Numbered from the stretch's first letter, positions 1 to 8,494 are shown. The stretch is DNA of 64,000 bases from Streptomyces collinus (GCF_031348265.1 NZ_CP133771.1:3038001-3102000); one strand, 5' to 3'. Notes: generated from the sequence alone by a model not told the origin. Translations and numbers: made by a program.

Positions 1-762
1 TACGCGGTTCCCGCCGATGTACTCGACTCGTGCGAGGCGGTGTACGCCCGGCTGGTCCCGTCGCGGCCGGGGATGCTGGCACGGCAGCCCGGCTGGGAGC
101 GGCTCGAGTTGCTCGACCCGGAGAGCGACCGGGAAGGAGCGTCGCCCCTGCAGTGCGTCCTCGCCGAGCGGGACGGCGAGACGGTCGGGTACGCGCGCTT
201 CCGCGTCAAACCGGACTGGGATGCCGCCGGGCCCGACGGCACGGTGATCCTACAGAGCCTGGCCGCGCTGGACCCCGCCGCGGACGCGGCGCTGTGGCGG
301 TTCCTGTTCGGCATCGACCTGACGTCGTCGCTGGTGGTGCGGAGGCGGGGCCGGCCGGTGGACGAGGGGTGGCGGCACTGGGTGTCCGACATCCGGCGGT
401 GCCGGCCGCAGCTGCTGGATTCGCTGTACCTGCGGCCGGTGGACCTGGGGGCCGCACTGGAGGCGCGGACGTATCAGGCGCCGGTGGATGTGGTGTTCGA
501 GGTGGAGGACGCGTTCTGCCCCTGGAACTCCGGGCGTTGGCGGCTCAGAGGGGATGCGAAGGGGGCGTCCTGCGAGCGTACGGCGGATGCGGCGGATCTC
601 GCTTTGTCCATAAGGGAGTTGGGGGCCGCGTACCTCGGGGGTGTGTCGCTGGCCTCGTTGGCGGCGGCCGGGCGGGTGCGGGAGGTACGGCAGGGGGCGC
701 TGGCGGAGGCCTCCCTGGGGTTCGGGACCGCCGTGGCTCCGTGGTTGCCGCACGGCTTCTGA
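1..762 (+). CDS. Eis-like GNAT N-acetyltransferase, C-terminal part (5' end outside window)
   Basis: The reading frame is open from the first base, so only the last 253 residues of a protein are seen. The visible sequence fits the central and C-terminal parts of Eis-type acetyltransferases, which are about 400 residues long: a second GNAT-like fold with LQSLAALD and LWRFLFGIDL, then the sterol-carrier-like tail with TYQAPVDVVFEVEDAFCPWNSGRW. Eis enzymes transfer acetyl groups from acetyl-CoA to amines. The substrate here cannot be read from sequence. A GTG at base 40 is an internal codon, not the start. The gene ends 29 bases from the convergent glycosylase gene. Confidence 0.8.
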   Translation, partial: YAVPADVLDSCEAVYARLVPSRPGMLARQPGWERLELLDPESDREGASPLQCVLAERDGETVGYARFRVKPDWDAAGPDGTVILQSLAALDPAADAALWRFLFGIDLTSSLVVRRRGRPVDEGWRHWVSDIRRCRPQLLDSLYLRPVDLGAALEARTYQAPVDVVFEVEDAFCPWNSGRWRLRGDAKGASCERTADAADLALSIRELGAAYLGGVSLASLAAAGRVREVRQGALAEASLGFGTAVAPWLPHGF

Positions 763-791
763 GGGCGGGGGGGCCTCACCGGCTGGGGTGC

Positions 792-1601
792 TCAGGGGCA
801 TTGGCAGGACGGGCACCAGAAGAGGTTGCGGGCGGCGAGGTCGGCGGTGCGGATCTCGCCGTCGCAGATGTGGCAGGGCAGGCCGGCCCTGCGGTAGACA
901 TACACCTCGCCGCCGTGGTCGTCCACGCGGGGCGGGCGGCCCATCGCCTCGGGGGTGTGCTCCGGGCGGACGGTGTCGATGCGGTTGTTGCGGACGCCTT
1001 CGTGCATGAGGTCGACGAGGTCGCTCCAGATCGCGTGCCACTCGGTGGGGGTGATGTCCTTGCCGGGACGGTACGGGTCGATGCGGTGCCGGAAGAGGAC
1101 CTCCGCGCGGTACACGTTCCCGACGCCGGCGATGACCTTCTGGTCCATGAGGAGGGCGGCGATCGTCGTACGGCTGCGGGTGATACGGCGGTACGCGGTG
1201 TCCGGGTCGGCGTCGCCGCGGAGGGGGTCCGGGCCGAGGCGGTCGTGTATCGCCTGCTTCTCGGGGGGTGTGATGAGGGCGCAGGTGGTGGGGCCTCGGA
1301 GGTCCACGTAGGCGGTGTCGTTCGCCAGGCGGAGGCGGACGGTGTCGGTGGGGGGCGGTTCCGGGGCCGGGCCGAAGGTGACCTTGCCGAAGAGGCCCAG
1401 GTGGATGTGGATCCAGTCGGTGTCACGGAAGCCGAGGAAGAGGTGTTTGCCGTGGGCTTCCGTGTGGGTGAGTTCCGTGCCGGTGAGGAGGTCGGCGGCG
1501 GGGGTGAACTTGCCCTGGGGGCTGGTGGTGCGGGGCTTTGTGCCGAGGAAGGCGGCCGCGTAGTCCTGGGACAGGCGGTGGATGGTGTGGCCTTCCGGCA
1601 C
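792..1601 (-). CDS. Fpg/Nei family DNA glycosylase (endonuclease VIII-like)
   Basis: This is a 269-residue base-excision repair enzyme that removes oxidised bases and nicks abasic sites. The GTG at 1601 is chosen because it gives the obligatory Met-Pro-Glu-Gly-His N-terminus, in which Pro2 is the nucleophile and Glu3 the catalytic acid. A GGGAG ribosome site precedes it, although the frame stays open far upstream. The helix-two-turn-helix reads GVGNVYRAEVLF. The C-terminal zinc finger has Cys243-x2-Cys246 and Cys263-x2-Cys266. Length and layout are normal for Nei-type enzymes. The exact subfamily (Nei1/Nei2/Fpg) is not resolved. Confidence 0.93.
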   Translation of the reverse strand: MPEGHTIHRLSQDYAAAFLGTKPRTTSPQGKFTPAADLLTGTELTHTEAHGKHLFLGFRDTDWIHIHLGLFGKVTFGPAPEPPPTDTVRLRLANDTAYVDLRGPTTCALITPPEKQAIHDRLGPDPLRGDADPDTAYRRITRSRTTIAALLMDQKVIAGVGNVYRAEVLFRHRIDPYRPGKDITPTEWHAIWSDLVDLMHEGVRNNRIDTVRPEHTPEAMGRPPRVDDHGGEVYVYRRAGLPCHICDGEIRTADLAARNLFWCPSCQCP

Positions 1602-2067
1602 GGGGTCTCCCTGGTCGTTGCGGTTGCCTGCCGGCGGCCGGGACGGGCGGCGGGCTGGGGTCCCGGGCCGGCTCGGCCCACCCGTCTGCCCGGCGCGGTC
1701 CTTCGAGACGTCTCGGGGCTGCGCCTGGGCAGGGTTTGCCCACCCGCCCGCCCTACACGGTTGAGTCGAGAGACGAGGTCGCCTCGGGGCTCCGCCCCGG
1801 ACCCCGGCGGGGACTTCGTCCCCTGCACCCCTCTCGGGGGCTCCGCCCCCATACCCCCGCGGGGGGCTGCTCCTGACCCCCGGCAGAGCTCCTGTCCCCA
1901 GCAGAGCTCCGGCCCTGCCGGCGGGCGGAGCTCCCCGCTCGTGGCAGGTCTTGCGCCCCCTGCCGGGGGGCAGCTCTCGCCCTGCCAGAACAGAAGTCCA
2001 GCCCCTGCGGGAAACCCGCAGCACAGCGTGACTTCCGCCCCGCCCCGACCCCCGAAGGCCGGGTCGG
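1602..2067. repeat. 466-bp gene-free stretch with serial short hairpins
   Basis: No convincing gene lies between the glycosylase start and the rpiB stop. The middle holds consecutive perfect short palindromes. CGGGGC-TCC-GCCCCG lies at 1785-1799, GGGGAC-TTC-GTCCCC at 1809-1823 and GGGGGC-TCC-GCCCCC at 1836-1850. A GCCCCC/GGGGGC stem lies near 1954-1970. Each of the first three closes on a three-base loop. CTCCGCCCC-type repeats occur between genes in many Streptomyces genomes. They may form transcription-ending or RNA-stabilising structures downstream of rpiB, which is transcribed away to the left through this DNA. Confidence 0.7.
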
Positions 2068-2553
2068 CTACTGCTGCGGGTGGTGCGGCGGGATCGGGGG
2101 CAGGTCGCCGGTCGTTTCGTAGGCGGACAGCATGTCGATCCGGCGGATGTGACGTTCGTCACCGGAGAACGGCGTGCCGAGGAACGTCTCCACGAACTTC
2201 GTCGCCTCGTCCTGCGAGTGCATGCGCGCGCCCACCGCGACGACGTTCGCATTGTTGTGCTGACGGCCCAGGGACGCCGTCTCCTCGCTCCAGGCGAGGG
2301 CCGCACGGACGCCCTTGACCTTGTTCGCGGCGATCTGCTCGCCGTTGCCCGAGCCGCCGATGACGACACCGAGGGCGTCGGGGTCCGCGGCCGTGCGCTC
2401 CGCTGCGCGGAGGCAGAAGGGCGGGTAGTCGTCCTGGGCGTCGTAGATGTGCGGGCCGCAGTCGACGGGGTCGTGACCCGCCTGCTTCAGCCACTCGACG
2501 AGGTGGTTCTTGAGTTCGTAGCCCGCATGGTCCGAGCCGAGGTACACGCGCAT
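2068..2553 (-). CDS. rpiB: Ribose-5-phosphate isomerase B
   Basis: This 161-residue cytosolic enzyme interconverts ribose 5-phosphate and ribulose 5-phosphate in the pentose phosphate pathway. The N-terminus MRVYLGSDHAGYELK is the family start, with the phosphate-binding Asp8 and His9. The loop GGSGNGEQ (residues 66-73) is the actinobacterial form seen in the mycobacterial enzyme, where Glu replaces the catalytic Cys of the E. coli type. HNNANVVAVGAR follows near residue 99. The open frame extends another 88 codons upstream, but that part is not conserved-looking. A promoter must lie in the 278-bp divergent gap before the permease gene. Confidence 0.95.
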   Translation of the reverse strand: MRVYLGSDHAGYELKNHLVEWLKQAGHDPVDCGPHIYDAQDDYPPFCLRAAERTAADPDALGVVIGGSGNGEQIAANKVKGVRAALAWSEETASLGRQHNNANVVAVGARMHSQDEATKFVETFLGTPFSGDERHIRRIDMLSAYETTGDLPPIPPHHPQQ

Positions 2554-2831
2554 GGGACGAGTGTGACACGGGTGTTTCGGGGAAGGCGCGCGGGGTGTCG
2601 CTCCTGAAAACCCGAGGCAAATGTGAGCCGCATTACTGAACCTCAGGAAAACCTCAAGTAACAATCTGGATTCAAAGGTTCTCCTATCCGTTCGCCTCCG
2701 ATTCACTGGACCGGCTCGTACACCGCTCGTGCGAGTCCCCCGTACACCGCCATGCCGCGAAACACCCCGTTCGTGCGGCTCGTGCGTCTCGTACGGAAGT
2801 ACAGCTCCCCGGCGCAAAGGAAATCCGTTCC

Positions 2832-4322
2832 ATGACCTCGCAGCCGACCATGAACAAGACCGGAAACGAACCCGGAGGGCCCGGAGAACCCGGAGCCGAG
2901 GGCTCCGGGCTGCAGGCCGGGCTCAAGAACCGGCATCTTTCGATGATCGCCATCGGCGGTGTCATCGGCGCCGGACTCTTCGTCGGGTCCAGCTCCGGTA
3001 TCGCCACCGCCGGGCCCGGCATCCTGCTGTCGTACGCCCTCGTCGGCACGCTCGTGGTGCTGGTGATGCGGATGCTCGGTGAGATGTCGGCCGCCAACCC
3101 GACCTCGGGTTCCTTCTCCGCGCACGCCGACCGGGCCCTCGGGTCCTGGGCCGGTTTCTCCATCGGCTGGCTGTACTGGTTCTTCTGGGTCGTGGTGCTG
3201 GCGGTCGAAGCGACCGCCGGTGCCGTGATCCTGGAGGGGTGGATCCCGGCCGTGCCCCAGTGGGGCTGGGCCCTGATCGTGATGGTGGTGCTGACCGCCA
3301 CCAACCTGGTCTCCGTCGGCTCCTACGGCGAGTTCGAGTTCTGGTTCGCGGGCATCAAGGTCGTCGCCATCGCCGCGTTCATCGTCATCGGCGGGCTGGC
3401 CGTCTTCGGGCTGCTGCCCGGTGTGGACAGTGAGCAGGCCGGGCTGGGCAACCTCACCGAGCACGGCGGCTTCCTGCCCAACGGGGCCGGCGCCATCCTC
3501 ACCGGTGTGCTGCTCGTCGTCTTCTCCTTCATGGGCAGCGAGATCGCGACCCTGGCCGCCGGTGAGTCCGAGAACCCGCAGCAGGCCGTCACCAAGGCCA
3601 CCAACAGCATCATCTGGCGTGTCGCCGTCTTCTACCTCGGCTCGATCGCCGTCGTCGTGTGCCTGCTTCCGTGGGACAGCAAGGCCATCGCCAAGGACGG
3701 CTCCTACGTCGCCGCGCTCGACTCCCTCGGCATCGCGCACGCCGGTCAGATCATGAACTTCATCGTGCTGACCTCGGTGCTGTCCTGTCTGAACTCCGGC
3801 CTGTACACCGCCTCCCGCATGGCCTTCTCCCTCGGCCAGCGCGGCGACGCTCCGAAGGCCTTCGCCCGCACGACCTCCAACGGTGTGCCGCGCACGGCGA
3901 TCCTCGCCTCCGTCGCCTTCGGCTTCGTGGCCGTCTTCTTCAACTACAAGTTCCCGGACTCCGTCTTCCTGTTCCTGGTGAACTCCAGTGGTGCGGTCGC
4001 GCTGTTCGTGTGGCTGGTGATCTGCTTCTCCCAGCTGCGCATGCGGAAGATCATCAAGGCCGAGGCGCCCGAGAAGCTCGTCGTGAAGATGTGGCTGTAC
4101 CCGTACCTGACCTGGGCGACCGCCGGGCTGATCGTGTTCATCCTCGGCTACATGCTCACCGACACCGAGCACGACGGGCGCCAGACCATCCTGCTGTCGC
4201 TGCTCGTCGCCGCGGTGGTGCTCGTCATCGCCTTCGTGAAGAAGGGAGTGCGCGGGGGCCGGCCGGCCGCCGATGCCCCGCAGGCTCAGGGTGAGGAGCG
4301 CAGCGAGGTGTCGGCCGGCTGA
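2832..4322 (+). CDS. Amino-acid permease (APC superfamily, GabP/AnsP-like)
   Basis: This is a 496-residue integral membrane transporter with about 12 hydrophobic segments. The signature GLKNRHLSMIAIGGVIGAGLF starts near residue 36, followed by SYALVGTLVVLVMRMLGEM in helix 2. These are features of the amino-acid/polyamine/GABA permease branch that imports amino acids with protons. The start ATG follows AAAGGAAAT at the right distance. The tail after the last helix is charged. The specific substrate is not readable. A second member of the same branch lies at 14968-16353. The gene ends before a strong bidirectional hairpin. Confidence 0.92.
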   Translation: MTSQPTMNKTGNEPGGPGEPGAEGSGLQAGLKNRHLSMIAIGGVIGAGLFVGSSSGIATAGPGILLSYALVGTLVVLVMRMLGEMSAANPTSGSFSAHADRALGSWAGFSIGWLYWFFWVVVLAVEATAGAVILEGWIPAVPQWGWALIVMVVLTATNLVSVGSYGEFEFWFAGIKVVAIAAFIVIGGLAVFGLLPGVDSEQAGLGNLTEHGGFLPNGAGAILTGVLLVVFSFMGSEIATLAAGESENPQQAVTKATNSIIWRVAVFYLGSIAVVVCLLPWDSKAIAKDGSYVAALDSLGIAHAGQIMNFIVLTSVLSCLNSGLYTASRMAFSLGQRGDAPKAFARTTSNGVPRTAILASVAFGFVAVFFNYKFPDSVFLFLVNSSGAVALFVWLVICFSQLRMRKIIKAEAPEKLVVKMWLYPYLTWATAGLIVFILGYMLTDTEHDGRQTILLSLLVAAVVLVIAFVKKGVRGGRPAADAPQAQGEERSEVSAG

Positions 4323-4357
4323 TCCTGCGGCCACCGCCTCACCGTTCGTCGTGAACG

Positions 4358-4397
4358 GGGGCCTGTGGTGCGTGCTGCCGCACGCACCACAGGCCCC
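4358..4397. terminator. Bidirectional intrinsic terminator, 18-bp stem
   Basis: A perfect 18-bp inverted repeat (4358-4375 and 4380-4397) has a TGCC loop. A T-rich tract (TCTCCTTTTCC) follows on the plus strand and the complementary side is purine-rich. It sits between the convergent permease and kinase genes and should serve both. Confidence 0.92.
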
Positions 4398-4427
4398 TCT
4401 CCTTTTCCATCGCTTTCCCACGGCCGC

Positions 4428-6458
4428 TCACAGCACCGTGAAACTGTCCCTGACCTTCTCGTAGATGACGAGTGCCTCCTGTTCGGCCCCGGCGTCGTAC
4501 CACGTGTTGACCTGGTACGACTTGCCGGTCACGTTGAAGCCGAGCAGCCGGGCGTGCCAGTGGACGCCCTTCAGCGTGAACGTGTACTCCCAGACCACCG
4601 CCGGGTGGCCGCGGAACGTGGTCTCCTCCAGGCGGATCTTGCGGTAGTCCTGGCCCTGGTGGGCGTTGCGCTCCGAGGTCTGCCAGGTCTCCAGCAGGTC
4701 GCCGCGGGCCAGGGAGGACTTGCCGACCAGTTCCTGGGTGCCGTCCGGGGAGGTGTAGTGCACCTCCGCGCCCGTCTTCACGTCCCGCCGCCAGCCGTCC
4801 GGCGTCGCCCACGCGAACCCGCCCGCCTCCCGGTGTGTGCCGGGCGGCAGGGTCTGCGGCCTCGCGGTGCCCTCGACGGTGGGTGAGGGGGCGGTGGTGC
4901 TGCCGCCATGGTTGGCCGGCGCGGACGCGGAGGATCCGGCGCGGGGAGTGTCGTCGTCTCCCGGTGAGCCCGCTGACGTCGCCAGCAGGATGCCGACGAC
5001 GGTGCCGGCGGTGGCGAGGGTGGCTGCCGCGGCGGTGAGCGCCGTACGACGGCGGCCCGCGCCGTGCCGGGGACGCGCGCCGGGCGCGGCCGGGACGGCC
5101 GGTCCGGGGAGTTCACCCGGCGGCATCGGCGTGGGTGCGGGGTGGGGGCGGCGCTCGGTCTCCGCCTGTGCGCGGGTGAGGGAGACCGGGCCCCGGGACT
5201 TCGCGGACGTCTCCGTGGGTGTGGACGTCTCCGTGGGTGTGGTGGGTGCGGGGTGGAGGTGCGGGCCCGGGGCGGGGGCGGGCCGGCGGGGGTCCCTGGG
5301 TGCCGGGAGGTAGGCGGGGGTCGGTGATTCATGCGGGGCTTCTTGCGTGGATTCCTGCGGGGGCGTGGGCAGAGGTGCCCACGACTGCGGCTGCGACAGC
5401 GAGTGCGGCTGCGGGGCCGGTTGCCGCACGCCGAGGGTGGTTTCCAGATCAGGCGCAGCCGGTGGCCACAGGGGCGGTGGGGACTCCTCGTCCGTCTCGG
5501 ACTTCGGCTCCGGCCCCGCCTCCCGCCGGCGTTCCGGCTCCGGCTCCCGTACCCGCTCCGGCTCCGCCTCCCCCGGTCCCACCCCGACCGTCACCGTGAC
5601 CGTCGGTGTCGGGACCGGGAACGCCACCGGTCGCAGTGCCGTCTCCAGCGCGTCCAGGTCCGGGCGGGCCGACGGCTCCTTCGCGAGCAGGGACGTCAGG
5701 ATGTCCCGCAACGGGCCTGCCGCGGCAGGGAGTTCCGGCTCCTCGTACAGGACCGCGTGCAGTGTCGCGAGCGTGGTGTCGCGGGAGAACGGGGAGCGGC
5801 CGCCCAGGGCCGCGCAGAGGGTCGCACCCAGGGACCAGATGTCGGACGGCGGGCCCTGGGGGCGGCCGGAGATGCGCTCGGGGGCCATGTAGTCGGGCGA
5901 GCCGACCAGCATGCCGACCATCGTGAGCGCCTTGGCGTCCTGGATCGCGGCGATCCCGAAGTCCGTGAGGACGATCCGCCCTCCGCGGCCGGAACCGGTG
6001 CCGTCGCCGCGCCCGGATCCGGCCACCCCGTCCGCGGGCTCCACGAGTACGTTGCCGGGCTTGATGTCGCGGTGCAGTACGCCCCGTTCATGCACCTGCC
6101 GCAGCGCCGCGACCAGTCCGAGTCCGATGCGGGCCGTCTCGCCGGGGCTCAGCGGGCCCGCCTCCGTGAGGATCCGTTCGAGGGAGCGGCCCGCGACCAA
6201 CTCCATGACGATCCACAGGCGTTCGCCCTCGTCGACCACGTCGTAGACCCGTACGACGTTGGGGTGGTCGATCCGGGCCGTGGCCCTGGCCTCGCGCAGG
6301 GTGCGTTCGCGGCGGGTCCTGCTGTCCTCCGCGTCGAGACCGTCAATCCGCATTTCCTTGACGGCGACCGGCCGGTCGAGTATTTCGTCGGCGGCTCGCC
6401 ACACCCGCCCCATTCCCCCCTGGCCGATACTTTCGACCAACCGATAGCGTCCCGTCAC
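4428..6458 (-). CDS. Membrane-anchored Ser/Thr protein kinase (PknB/Hanks type)
   Basis: This is a 676-residue kinase. The GTG at 6458 follows AGGGA by five bases and gives VTGRYRLVESIGQGGMG. Catalytic features are Lys34 in VAVKEM, HRDIKPGN (Asp131) and DFG (166-168), with SPDYMAPE near 188. A Gly/Ser/Arg-rich insertion of about 20 residues (141-161) lies between the catalytic loop and DFG, where kinases normally have a short strand. After the kinase domain come about 200 Pro/Glu/Thr-rich residues and one membrane helix (about 473-497). An external domain of about 130 residues contains no PASTA repeats. It probably senses something outside the membrane and phosphorylates cytosolic Ser/Thr. 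The gene is divergent from the LPKTG protein. Confidence 0.93.
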   Translation of the reverse strand: MTGRYRLVESIGQGGMGRVWRAADEILDRPVAVKEMRIDGLDAEDSRTRRERTLREARATARIDHPNVVRVYDVVDEGERLWIVMELVAGRSLERILTEAGPLSPGETARIGLGLVAALRQVHERGVLHRDIKPGNVLVEPADGVAGSGRGDGTGSGRGGRIVLTDFGIAAIQDAKALTMVGMLVGSPDYMAPERISGRPQGPPSDIWSLGATLCAALGGRSPFSRDTTLATLHAVLYEEPELPAAAGPLRDILTSLLAKEPSARPDLDALETALRPVAFPVPTPTVTVTVGVGPGEAEPERVREPEPERRREAGPEPKSETDEESPPPLWPPAAPDLETTLGVRQPAPQPHSLSQPQSWAPLPTPPQESTQEAPHESPTPAYLPAPRDPRRPAPAPGPHLHPAPTTPTETSTPTETSAKSRGPVSLTRAQAETERRPHPAPTPMPPGELPGPAVPAAPGARPRHGAGRRRTALTAAAATLATAGTVVGILLATSAGSPGDDDTPRAGSSASAPANHGGSTTAPSPTVEGTARPQTLPPGTHREAGGFAWATPDGWRRDVKTGAEVHYTSPDGTQELVGKSSLARGDLLETWQTSERNAHQGQDYRKIRLEETTFRGHPAVVWEYTFTLKGVHWHARLLGFNVTGKSYQVNTWYDAGAEQEALVIYEKVRDSFTVL
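5206..5241. repeat. Perfect 18-bp tandem duplication in the kinase linker
   Basis: GACGTCTCCGTGGGTGTG occurs twice head to tail (5206-5223 and 5224-5241). In the kinase it encodes a repeated Thr-Pro-Thr-Glu-Thr-Ser unit in the low-complexity linker before the membrane helix. It is likely a replication-slippage length variant. Confidence 0.85.
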
Positions 6459-6654
6459 CAATATCCCTGGAACACCGCCGCTGTTCGCATTCCCCGGCAA
6501 TCCGCTGCACCCCCTCCACGACACCGCGACCGACTCCAGTGAAACACAATGGTCACACTTCGTGCTGCACCAGGATAGTGCGGTGAAATCTTGTGGTACC
6601 TCTTTCAGTGCTGCGAATTCAGGCGCAGCCCAGGGGGACGCAAGGGGGGCGAAC

Positions 6655-7380
6655 ATGAGTTCTCGTCGTTCGACAGCGGTCGCGGGATCGCTGGTCATGG
6701 CATCTTTCTCGGCGGTGTTGATCCTTTCCGGCACGGCCGGGGCGGAGGACGAAGGGCCGCCGAGCGGCAAGGGGGGAAAGGCAGTTGACGAGGCGCCGGC
6801 GGGGGTGAAGCTCACCACGCTGCTGCCCGGGAAGATCTCGGTCGACAACGGCTCGGAAAAGACGGCGATTACCGCCACGGTGAAGAACGAGGGGAGCAAG
6901 GACAGCGGAAAGATCAGGCTGTTGGTCGTCGGTTTCGACGGGCTTGTCGTCAAGGGCGTCGAGGGATGTTCGGCGATACCCGAGAACGGACTTCCGGAAG
7001 GCTCGAACAGCGGATTCGCATGCCCGATCGACAATCTCGCGGCCGGTAAGTCGAAGTCGTACGCCGTCGACGCAACGTTCGACCTCGGCAAGACCGGGAA
7101 GATCTGTCTGCCCGTGCAGACGGGCGACGGGAAGAAGACCTTCTGGCAGCAGGGCCCGGTGCCGTTCGGCACGAGCAACCCGTCGCCGAACGCTCCGGCC
7201 ACGCCCCTGCTGCTCGGTACCGACAACGAGCCGGCGGGCCCGGGCGGCAAGGAGCTGCCGAAGACCGGTCCGGCCCGTGATCTGCTGCCGCTGGGCGCGG
7301 CCGGGGCGTCGCTGCTCGCGGCGGGCGTGGCCGGAATGTGGTGGTCGCAGCGGCGGCGGCCGGGGGCTCAGGAGGGCTGA
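6655..7380 (+). CDS. Sortase-anchored secreted protein with LPKTG signal
   Basis: This is a 241-residue protein of unknown function. The ATG at 6655 follows AAGGGGGG and gives a Sec signal peptide (SSRRSTAVAGSLVMASFS, cut near AGA-ED around residue 29). The body has two cysteines and a beta-rich look (TVKNEGSKDSGKIRLLVV), like extracellular Ig-like domains. The C-terminus has the sortase pattern LPKTG (201-205), then a hydrophobic helix and an RRR tail, so it should be covalently joined to the cell wall. Many Streptomyces class E sortase substrates carry LAxTG, so the Pro form is worth noting. An in-frame ATG at 6562 lacks a signal peptide and was rejected. Confidence 0.85.
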   Translation: MSSRRSTAVAGSLVMASFSAVLILSGTAGAEDEGPPSGKGGKAVDEAPAGVKLTTLLPGKISVDNGSEKTAITATVKNEGSKDSGKIRLLVVGFDGLVVKGVEGCSAIPENGLPEGSNSGFACPIDNLAAGKSKSYAVDATFDLGKTGKICLPVQTGDGKKTFWQQGPVPFGTSNPSPNAPATPLLLGTDNEPAGPGGKELPKTGPARDLLPLGAAGASLLAAGVAGMWWSQRRRPGAQEG

Positions 7381-7411
7381 ACCAGCCGCTGTCACGCCGC
7401 GCGGAACGCGG

Positions 7412-7447
7412 AGAGGCCCGCCGTGGGCATCGCCCCGGCGGGCCTCT
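7412..7447. terminator. Hairpin between LPKTG gene and bioY
   Basis: A 12-bp perfect stem (7412-7423 with 7436-7447) is extended by an inner GGGC/GCCC pairing with an ATC loop. CTTCC follows. It separates convergent genes and likely ends both transcripts. Confidence 0.85.
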
Positions 7448-7465
7448 TCCGCAACTCCTGTGCCG

Positions 7466-8047
7466 TCAGCGCTTGTTCGCGAACTTCCAGGCCGTCGGCA
7501 GGGCGCCCATCGCCAGCGCCGCCTTCAGCGCGTCGCCGATGAGGAACGGCGTGAGGCCGGCCGCGATCGCGGCGGTGGCGGACATGCCGGTGGCGAGGGC
7601 CAGGTAGGGCACGCCGATGGCGTAGATGATCGCCTCGCCCACCAGCATCGTGCCGGCCATGCGCAGCACCGAGCGGTCGGCGCCGCGGCGGGCCAGGGCG
7701 CCGACGACGGTGGAGGCGAGGATCATGCCGAGGATGTAGCCGAAGGAGGGGGCGACGCCCGAGGTGCCCTGCGCGAACCACGGCACGCCCGCGATGCCCG
7801 CCACGGCGTACAGTGCGAGCGCCATGAAGCCGCGGCCGGCGCCGAGGGACGTGCCGACGAGCAGCGCGGCGAAGGTCTGGCCCGTCACCGGCACCGGGGA
7901 GCCCGGCACGGGCACGGAGATCTGGGCGGCGAGGCCGGTGAGCGCGGCGCCGCCGAGCACGAGGGCCGCGTCCCGGACTCGGGATGCGGGGAGCAGGTCG
8001 GCGAGGACCTGCCCGGTGCTGGCGGGTGTGGCGGCAGCGGTGCTCAT
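7466..8047 (-). CDS. bioY: Biotin transporter substrate-binding subunit BioY
   Basis: This is a 193-residue membrane protein with about six helices, the S component of an ECF-type biotin importer. The diagnostic segment GSPVPVTGQTFAALLVG and the later APSFGYILGM are BioY hallmarks. The ATG at 8047 is the first good start before the hydrophobic core, and the frame is open further up. No bioM/bioN energising genes are beside it, so it either works alone or uses shared ECF subunits encoded elsewhere. A 290-bp divergent gap separates it from the leader peptide at 8338. Confidence 0.93.
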   Translation of the reverse strand: MSTAAATPASTGQVLADLLPASRVRDAALVLGGAALTGLAAQISVPVPGSPVPVTGQTFAALLVGTSLGAGRGFMALALYAVAGIAGVPWFAQGTSGVAPSFGYILGMILASTVVGALARRGADRSVLRMAGTMLVGEAIIYAIGVPYLALATGMSATAAIAAGLTPFLIGDALKAALAMGALPTAWKFANKR

Positions 8048-8301
8048 GGGGACTCCGCGAAGGTGAGGGCCGGTGGGACATCGTGACGCTATCCCAGCGT
8101 GCCCGGCCCGATCACCGTCAGCCGTCCACAAAGACGTGGACCGGCCGTTGGTCGGCTTCGCACAAAGGATGCGGGTTACAGCGACCATGCGGTGACGCCG
8201 GTCACGGTGATGGGGTGCCATGCGCCACGAGAGCGGGACGGGGCGCGTCTGTAGGGTTCCCCCAAAGGCTCCGCGCGCCGTCTCGCCCGTCGGTCGCCGT
8301 C

Positions 8302-8337
8302 TGGGCAGCCCCTGGTCGTTTTGCTAGCGTCGCCGAC
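8302..8337 (+). promoter_or_regulatory. Promoter for a leaderless transcript (-35 TGGGCA, -10 TAGCGT)
   Basis: TGGGCA (8302-8307) matches the -35 consensus at four of six positions. A 17-bp spacer leads to TAGCGT (8325-8330), a TANNNT -10. Only seven bases separate the -10 from the ATG at 8338, so transcription should begin at or next to the start codon. Confidence 0.65.
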
Positions 8338-8424
8338 ATGGTTGCCCAGGCCCGGTACTTCTCGTCGCGTCGCTATGTCGACCTGCGACGCCAGGGCACG
8401 GCCACCTGTCGCCGCCCGGTGTGA
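8338..8424 (+). CDS. Small leader peptide (28 aa) with RRYVDLRR...C motif
   Basis: This is a 28-codon open frame whose C-terminal half reads RRYVDLRRQGTATC then RRPV. It resembles the short cis-acting 'putative leader peptides' found in front of Streptomyces sulfur-assimilation genes, which share an RR-x-x-DL-x-R core and a Cys close to the end. It has no ribosome binding site, but its ATG lies at the predicted transcription start, as for leaderless translation. It ends 70 bases before the ROK regulator gene. The likely role is to sense cysteine or Cys-tRNA supply by ribosome pausing near the Cys codon and to adjust downstream expression. Function is inferred. Confidence 0.7.
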   Translation: MVAQARYFSSRRYVDLRRQGTATCRRPV

Positions 8425-8494
8425 GGCGGGGCGGAGGGATCCGGTCCGCCGATCGAGACGGCGCAGTGTCGGACCGGCCTCCAGGAAGATTCCC

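Noticed and set aside
30..2318. 762-aa open frame covering several genes
   Set aside because: It overlaps three genes with clear homology on other frames and its composition (Arg/Gly/Ala) is that of a GC-driven shadow.
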